Positions 12,810 to 16,130 of a DNA stretch of 16,130 nucleotides are shown in pieces; position 1 is the stretch's first letter, and the number at the start of each line of letters is the position of its first letter. The notes beneath the pieces were generated by a model that had not been told where the DNA came from, did not search any database, and saw only the letters and a list, made by a program, of their open reading frames with translations. Source of the DNA: Tateyamaria sp. (GTDB taxonomy: Bacteria; Pseudomonadota; Alphaproteobacteria; Rhodobacterales; Rhodobacteraceae). The stretch is taken from the NCBI GenBank assembly GCA_018668195.1, contig JABITU010000044.1:1-16130 (forward strand), written 5' to 3'. The translations under genes were made by a program, and so were the position numbers.

Positions 12810-12841
12810 AACTGGCAGGGACACACGGTCCTCTGTCAGTT
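12810..12841. terminator. Hairpin in the convergent spacer, possible bidirectional terminator
   Basis: Arms 12810-12820 and 12831-12841 can form an 11-bp stem (with two G-T pairs on the plus strand) and a 10-nt loop. It lies 42 nt after the plus-strand demethylase stop and 9 nt after the minus-strand ABC gene stop, where a terminator is expected. There is no strong run of T on either side, so intrinsic termination is uncertain. Confidence 0.42.
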
Positions 12842-12850
12842 CCACCTTAC

Positions 12851-14896
12851 TCAAGCCATCTGTTCCTCTGCATCCTCACGCTGAGCCACTTCAAGGTCTT
12901 GAATGGAATGGTGACACCTGATTGAATGACCGTCCGCGCTATGCTGCCATGGCGGCACATCACTGTCGCAGATCGGTCCAATCCTGCGCGGGCAACGGCG
13001 CTGGAATGGGCAGCCTTGGGCAGGCGGCGACAGTTCAACCACGTCATCAGCACTTAGCGTCGGGGCCGTATCAGGATCAGGTTCTAAAACTGCGCCCAGC
13101 AGAACCTCGGTATAAGGGTGCGACGGGGTGCTATAGACATCCGCCGATGGCCCCAATTCACACAACCGCCCCTGATATAGCACCGCCACACGGTCGGACA
13201 GCGCACGCACAACCGCCAAATCGTGGCTCACGAAAACATAGGTCGTGCCTTGCGTCGCCTTGAGGTCATTCAGCAGGTCCAAAACGGCGGCCTGAACAGA
13301 TACGTCTAGCGCCGATGTCACCTCGTCACACAGGACCAGATCGGGTTCAGCGGCGAAGGCCCGTGCGATGGCAACCCGTTGTTTTTCGCCACCCGAAAGC
13401 TGGCTGGGCAAACGGTCCAGATAATGCGCGCCAAGACGGACCCGGTCCAGAATCTCGGCAGAGCGCTGGTGCAGCGCCTCCCCGGTCAGCCCAAAATACA
13501 GCTTCAACGGCTGTTCAAGAATTTGCGCAATGGTTTGGCGCGGATTGAGGCTATCATCGGGGTTTTGGAAAATCAGCTGAATCTTGCGCAGATGATCCGG
13601 GCTACGCTGTTCAACCTTTGGTGCCAACGCACCTTCGTCGGCTACAGTAATCTTGCCACCAGATGGCGGAAGTAACCCTGCGATAGTCTTGAGAATTGTC
13701 GACTTTCCTGACCCGCTTTCCCCCACAAGGCCCAGCGTTTCGCCCTTCGCAATGGTGATTTCGATACCATCAACGGTAGGGACATAGTCGCCGTCCCTGC
13801 TCAGGATTTTGTCGAGCAGCCCAGGCCGGCGATAGCTGATCGCCACGTCTTGCAAATGCAATGCCGCGGGCGCGTTTTCGTCAAGGGTTGCGGGGATTGC
13901 GCCGCCGCCAACCAAGGACAGTTTATGGGCGTCCTGATGATGAAAACACCGCACAGCTTCGCCGCTCGGCAGGCGTTCAAGATCAGGGCGTCGATCGCGA
14001 CATGCGTCTTGCGCCAAGGCGCATCGATCAACAAAGGAACACCCGTTCCCCACGCCACCCGGCGACGGAGGGCGACCATCCAATGCAACCGGCAAACGTG
14101 GATCGCTGAGCTTTGGGATTGAGGCCAAAAGCCCGCGCGCATAAGGGTGGATCGGTGCCTTTAGCACCTGTCGCGCAGAGCCTTCCAGCACGACCTCACC
14201 CGCATACATCACCACAACACGGTCACAGACCCGCGCAATCGCGCCAAGATCGTGACTGACATAGACCATCGCCATGCTGCGATCCCGCGCAATATCGCGG
14301 AGCAATTCAAGGATATGGGCTTGCGTTGTGACATCGAGGCCAGTGGTTGGCTCGTCCAACAACAGCGCTGTTGGTTCACCCGCCAATGCCATCGCGATTG
14401 CCGCGCGTTGTTGTTGCCCACCTGACAACTCATGTGGAAAACGGGTCATGATCGCCTGTGGATCAGGCAAGCGCACTTGTCCGAGTAGTTCCACAGCTTT
14501 GGCTTGGTATTGTTCTTCTGCCACCTCAGAATGCAGGCGCAATGCTTCAATAAGCTGCGCGCCAATCCGCAAGGTCGGCGTCAGGGATTGTCCGGAATTC
14601 TGCGGGATCAGCGCCAGTTCGCCGCCTCGAATTTTCTCAAGCTCGGTGCGGGTGCGGGCGAACATATCTTGCCCCTGAAAAGTGACCGAACCCTCGAGCA
14701 ACCTCAGCCCTCGTTTCAGATAACCCATCGCCGCGAGCGCCAGCGTAGATTTGCCTGACCCGCTTTCGCCAACGATGCCGATGCTTTCGCCCGCGTTCAC
14801 CGTTAGGTCGATGTTGCGCAGCACTTGCAGGGTTGCACCAGACATGCCCGTGAACCCAATCGAAATATTTCGCATGTCAATCAATGGTGTCGTCAT
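12851..14896 (-). CDS. Fused dipeptide/oligopeptide ABC transporter ATP-binding protein (DppD-DppF type)
   Basis: This 681-residue protein joins two ABC ATPase domains that are separate genes in the E. coli Dpp system. First domain: Walker [10 protein letters not shown] (43-51), signature LSGGQ (157-161), Walker B LLLDEP (178-183), switch His215. Second domain: Walker [10 protein letters not shown] (392-400), signature LSGGE (500-504), Walker B VLCDEV (521-526), switch His558. Both sites look competent. Each half ends with the family's Cys-rich domain: Cys286, 292, 299 and 317, then Cys629, 635, 643 and 661. It powers import through the two permeases encoded just upstream. The ATG overlaps the permease-C stop by 4 nt (ATGA). 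The cargo cannot be inferred from ATPases: this family takes up peptides, nickel, sugars and opine-like compounds. The gene is last in its operon and faces the demethylase operon. Confidence 0.95.
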   Translation of the reverse strand: MTTPLIDMRNISIGFTGMSGATLQVLRNIDLTVNAGESIGIVGESGSGKSTLALAAMGYLKRGLRLLEGSVTFQGQDMFARTRTELEKIRGGELALIPQNSGQSLTPTLRIGAQLIEALRLHSEVAEEQYQAKAVELLGQVRLPDPQAIMTRFPHELSGGQQQRAAIAMALAGEPTALLLDEPTTGLDVTTQAHILELLRDIARDRSMAMVYVSHDLGAIARVCDRVVVMYAGEVVLEGSARQVLKAPIHPYARGLLASIPKLSDPRLPVALDGRPPSPGGVGNGCSFVDRCALAQDACRDRRPDLERLPSGEAVRCFHHQDAHKLSLVGGGAIPATLDENAPAALHLQDVAISYRRPGLLDKILSRDGDYVPTVDGIEITIAKGETLGLVGESGSGKSTILKTIAGLLPPSGGKITVADEGALAPKVEQRSPDHLRKIQLIFQNPDDSLNPRQTIAQILEQPLKLYFGLTGEALHQRSAEILDRVRLGAHYLDRLPSQLSGGEKQRVAIARAFAAEPDLVLCDEVTSALDVSVQAAVLDLLNDLKATQGTTYVFVSHDLAVVRALSDRVAVLYQGRLCELGPSADVYSTPSHPYTEVLLGAVLEPDPDTAPTLSADDVVELSPPAQGCPFQRRCPRRIGPICDSDVPPWQHSADGHSIRCHHSIQDLEVAQREDAEEQMA

Positions 14897-15783
14897 ACCG
14901 GTGCCTTTTGTGCGCGATCAATGCCAAGAGCTTTGGCCAAGGCGTCAGCGGTTAGGTTGATCCCGATGATCAATGAAGACAGCGCAATGACTGGCCCCAG
15001 GACACCCCAGGGGGCAAAGGACATAAAGCCACGCGCATCGGCAATCATCAGGCCCCAATCAGGTGTTGGTGGCGACACGCCAAAGCCAAGGAAAGACAGG
15101 GATGAAAAAGCCAGCAGCATCCATGACCAGCGCATCGCGCCTTCGACCATCAGCGTGTCCAGCACATTAGGTAGCAATTCATGGCGGATAATCGTCATGC
15201 GGCTGTGCCCCCGCGCCCTTGCGGCTGACACGAAATCGCGCGCAACGACATCATGTGTCGCAGCACGCGCGATGCGGATCACAGGGATGCCGTAAAAGAA
15301 AGCCAGTGTCGGGATCAACACTTCGATGCCCGTGCCAAACGTCACGATCAGCACCAGCATTTTCAGGATCCACGGCAGCGACAGGAACGCATCTACAACA
15401 CGCATCAAAACCTCGTCTACGCGCCCGCCAATCAGCCCAAAGAAGATGCCAACAAGTCCACCCCATGCGACCGCGATCGGCGTCGCAACGCCCGTGACCA
15501 ACAGCGCCTCGCGCCCACCAAGCAAGACACGCGTAAACACGTCGCGGCCTAGATGATCCGTGCCCAACCAATGGGTGGCCTCTGGCCCTGTGAGCATCAT
15601 CGCACTGTTCATCGCCTTGTAGTCATAGGGCACAATCCATGGGCTGACCAAGGCCAGCACAACATGGAAGACCACCAAGAACAGACCAATCGCACCAGAG
15701 GGACGCGAGACAACATCTCGCAACACCGAAAGGGTCCGCATCAAACGGGTGTTTTGCTGTGGAGTTACTGCTGTAAGGGTCAT
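14893..15783 (-). CDS. ABC transporter permease, DppC/OppC type
   Basis: A 296-residue inner-membrane permease. An N-terminal hydrophobic helix (about 31-51, AIGLFLVVFHVVLALVSPWI) is followed by GTDHLGRDVFTRVLLGGREAL (75-95), the typical DppC entry to the transport domain. Further membrane helices lie near 96-119, 139-168, 216-233 and 260-280. The coupling loop to the ATPase is DFVSAARARGHSRMTIIRHE (183-202). The start at 15783 (MTLTAVTPQQ) overlaps the permease-B stop by 4 nt (ATGA). A longer reading from 15858 would lie inside that gene and has no family support. It should pair with the permease B to form the channel. Confidence 0.94.
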   Translation of the reverse strand: MTLTAVTPQQNTRLMRTLSVLRDVVSRPSGAIGLFLVVFHVVLALVSPWIVPYDYKAMNSAMMLTGPEATHWLGTDHLGRDVFTRVLLGGREALLVTGVATPIAVAWGGLVGIFFGLIGGRVDEVLMRVVDAFLSLPWILKMLVLIVTFGTGIEVLIPTLAFFYGIPVIRIARAATHDVVARDFVSAARARGHSRMTIIRHELLPNVLDTLMVEGAMRWSWMLLAFSSLSFLGFGVSPPTPDWGLMIADARGFMSFAPWGVLGPVIALSSLIIGINLTADALAKALGIDRAQKAPV

Positions 15784-16130
15784 CCGCGCCTCATATGCAA
15801 TGTGCGCAACCGAGGGTTGGCAAACATGGTCAGGATATCGGCCGATAGGTTCACACAAACGTAAACCGTCGCGACGATCAGGGCGATGGCCTGCACAACA
15901 GGCAAGTCGCGGTCAGAAATGGCGTCAATCATCATCCGCCCCAAACCGGGGTAGTTGAACACAACTTCGATCACGACAACGCCACCAAGAAGCCAAGCTA
16001 TCGTCAAAGCGACAACATTGATCGCGGGCAAAAGCGCATTCGGCAATGCGTGCCGGAAAACGATGCGCCAATACGGCACACCTTTGAGGGTCGCCATCTG
16101 GATATAGTCGCCTGCCATGACCTCTATTAC
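15780..16130 (-). CDS. ABC transporter permease, DppB/OppB type, C-terminal part (cut by right edge)
   Basis: Only the last 116 codons are in the window and the frame is open to the right edge. The first visible residues VIEVMAGDYIQMATLKGVP continue into YWRIVFRHALPNALLP, the EAA coupling loop of DppB-type permeases. Membrane helices follow (VVALTIAWLLGGVVVIEVVF, AIALIVATVYVCVNLSADIL). The methionine at 16118 is internal and not a start. The C-terminus ends MRRG and overlaps the permease-C start as ATGA. The 5' part, and probably the substrate-binding-protein gene that would name the cargo, lie beyond 16130. Confidence 0.94.
   Translation of the reverse strand, partial: VIEVMAGDYIQMATLKGVPYWRIVFRHALPNALLPAINVVALTIAWLLGGVVVIEVVFNYPGLGRMMIDAISDRDLPVVQAIALIVATVYVCVNLSADILTMFANPRLRTLHMRRG

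Overview
The gene families and gene order suggest a marine alphaproteobacterium, most likely of the Roseobacter group (Rhodobacterales). Supporting signs are a DmdA-family demethylase, an SBP56/methanethiol-oxidase homologue, an ECHDC3-type crotonase, tightly overlapped operons and moderately GC-rich coding DNA. This placement is an inference from gene content; no rRNA or other marker gene is present.

Layout. (A) 1-196: the broken 5' end of an IS6-family insertion sequence, with the transposase reading off the left edge and stopped after 36 codons. (B) 276-7154, minus strand: an eight-gene operon read right to left: acyl-CoA dehydrogenase, ECHDC3-like crotonase, SBP56/methanethiol oxidase, [2Fe-2S] ferredoxin, CoA-binding protein, rhodanese, thiolase, 3-hydroxyacyl-CoA dehydrogenase. 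Genes overlap by 1 or 4 nt or are separated by no more than 18 nt. (C) 7155-7340: a divergent control region with a perfect 19-bp palindrome. (D) 7341-8267, plus strand: a LysR-type regulator. (E) 8393-12767, plus strand: a four-gene operon of FMN-dependent 2-hydroxy-acid dehydrogenase, thiamine-diphosphate (ThDP) 2-oxo-acid decarboxylase/lyase-like enzyme, transthyretin/HIUase-like small protein and DmdA/GcvT-family demethylase. (F) 12768-12850: a short convergent spacer with a hairpin. (G) 12851-16130, minus strand: a dipeptide/oligopeptide-type ABC importer (dppB-dppC-fused dppDF). The permease B gene is cut by the right edge and no binding-protein gene is visible.

How it may fit together. 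Block B joins a near-complete beta-oxidation set to sulfur chemistry: methanethiol oxidation plus sulfur handling by a rhodanese. Block E has the logic of oxidising a 2-hydroxy acid to a 2-oxo acid, decarboxylating or cleaving it, then passing a methyl group to tetrahydrofolate. A demethylase of the DMSP family on one side of the regulator and a methanethiol oxidase on the other make a catabolic locus for a methylated sulfur compound the most attractive reading. However, the acyl-CoA dehydrogenase and crotonase are not DmdC and DmdD, so this would be a variant pathway. That reading is a hypothesis; the individual family assignments are much firmer.
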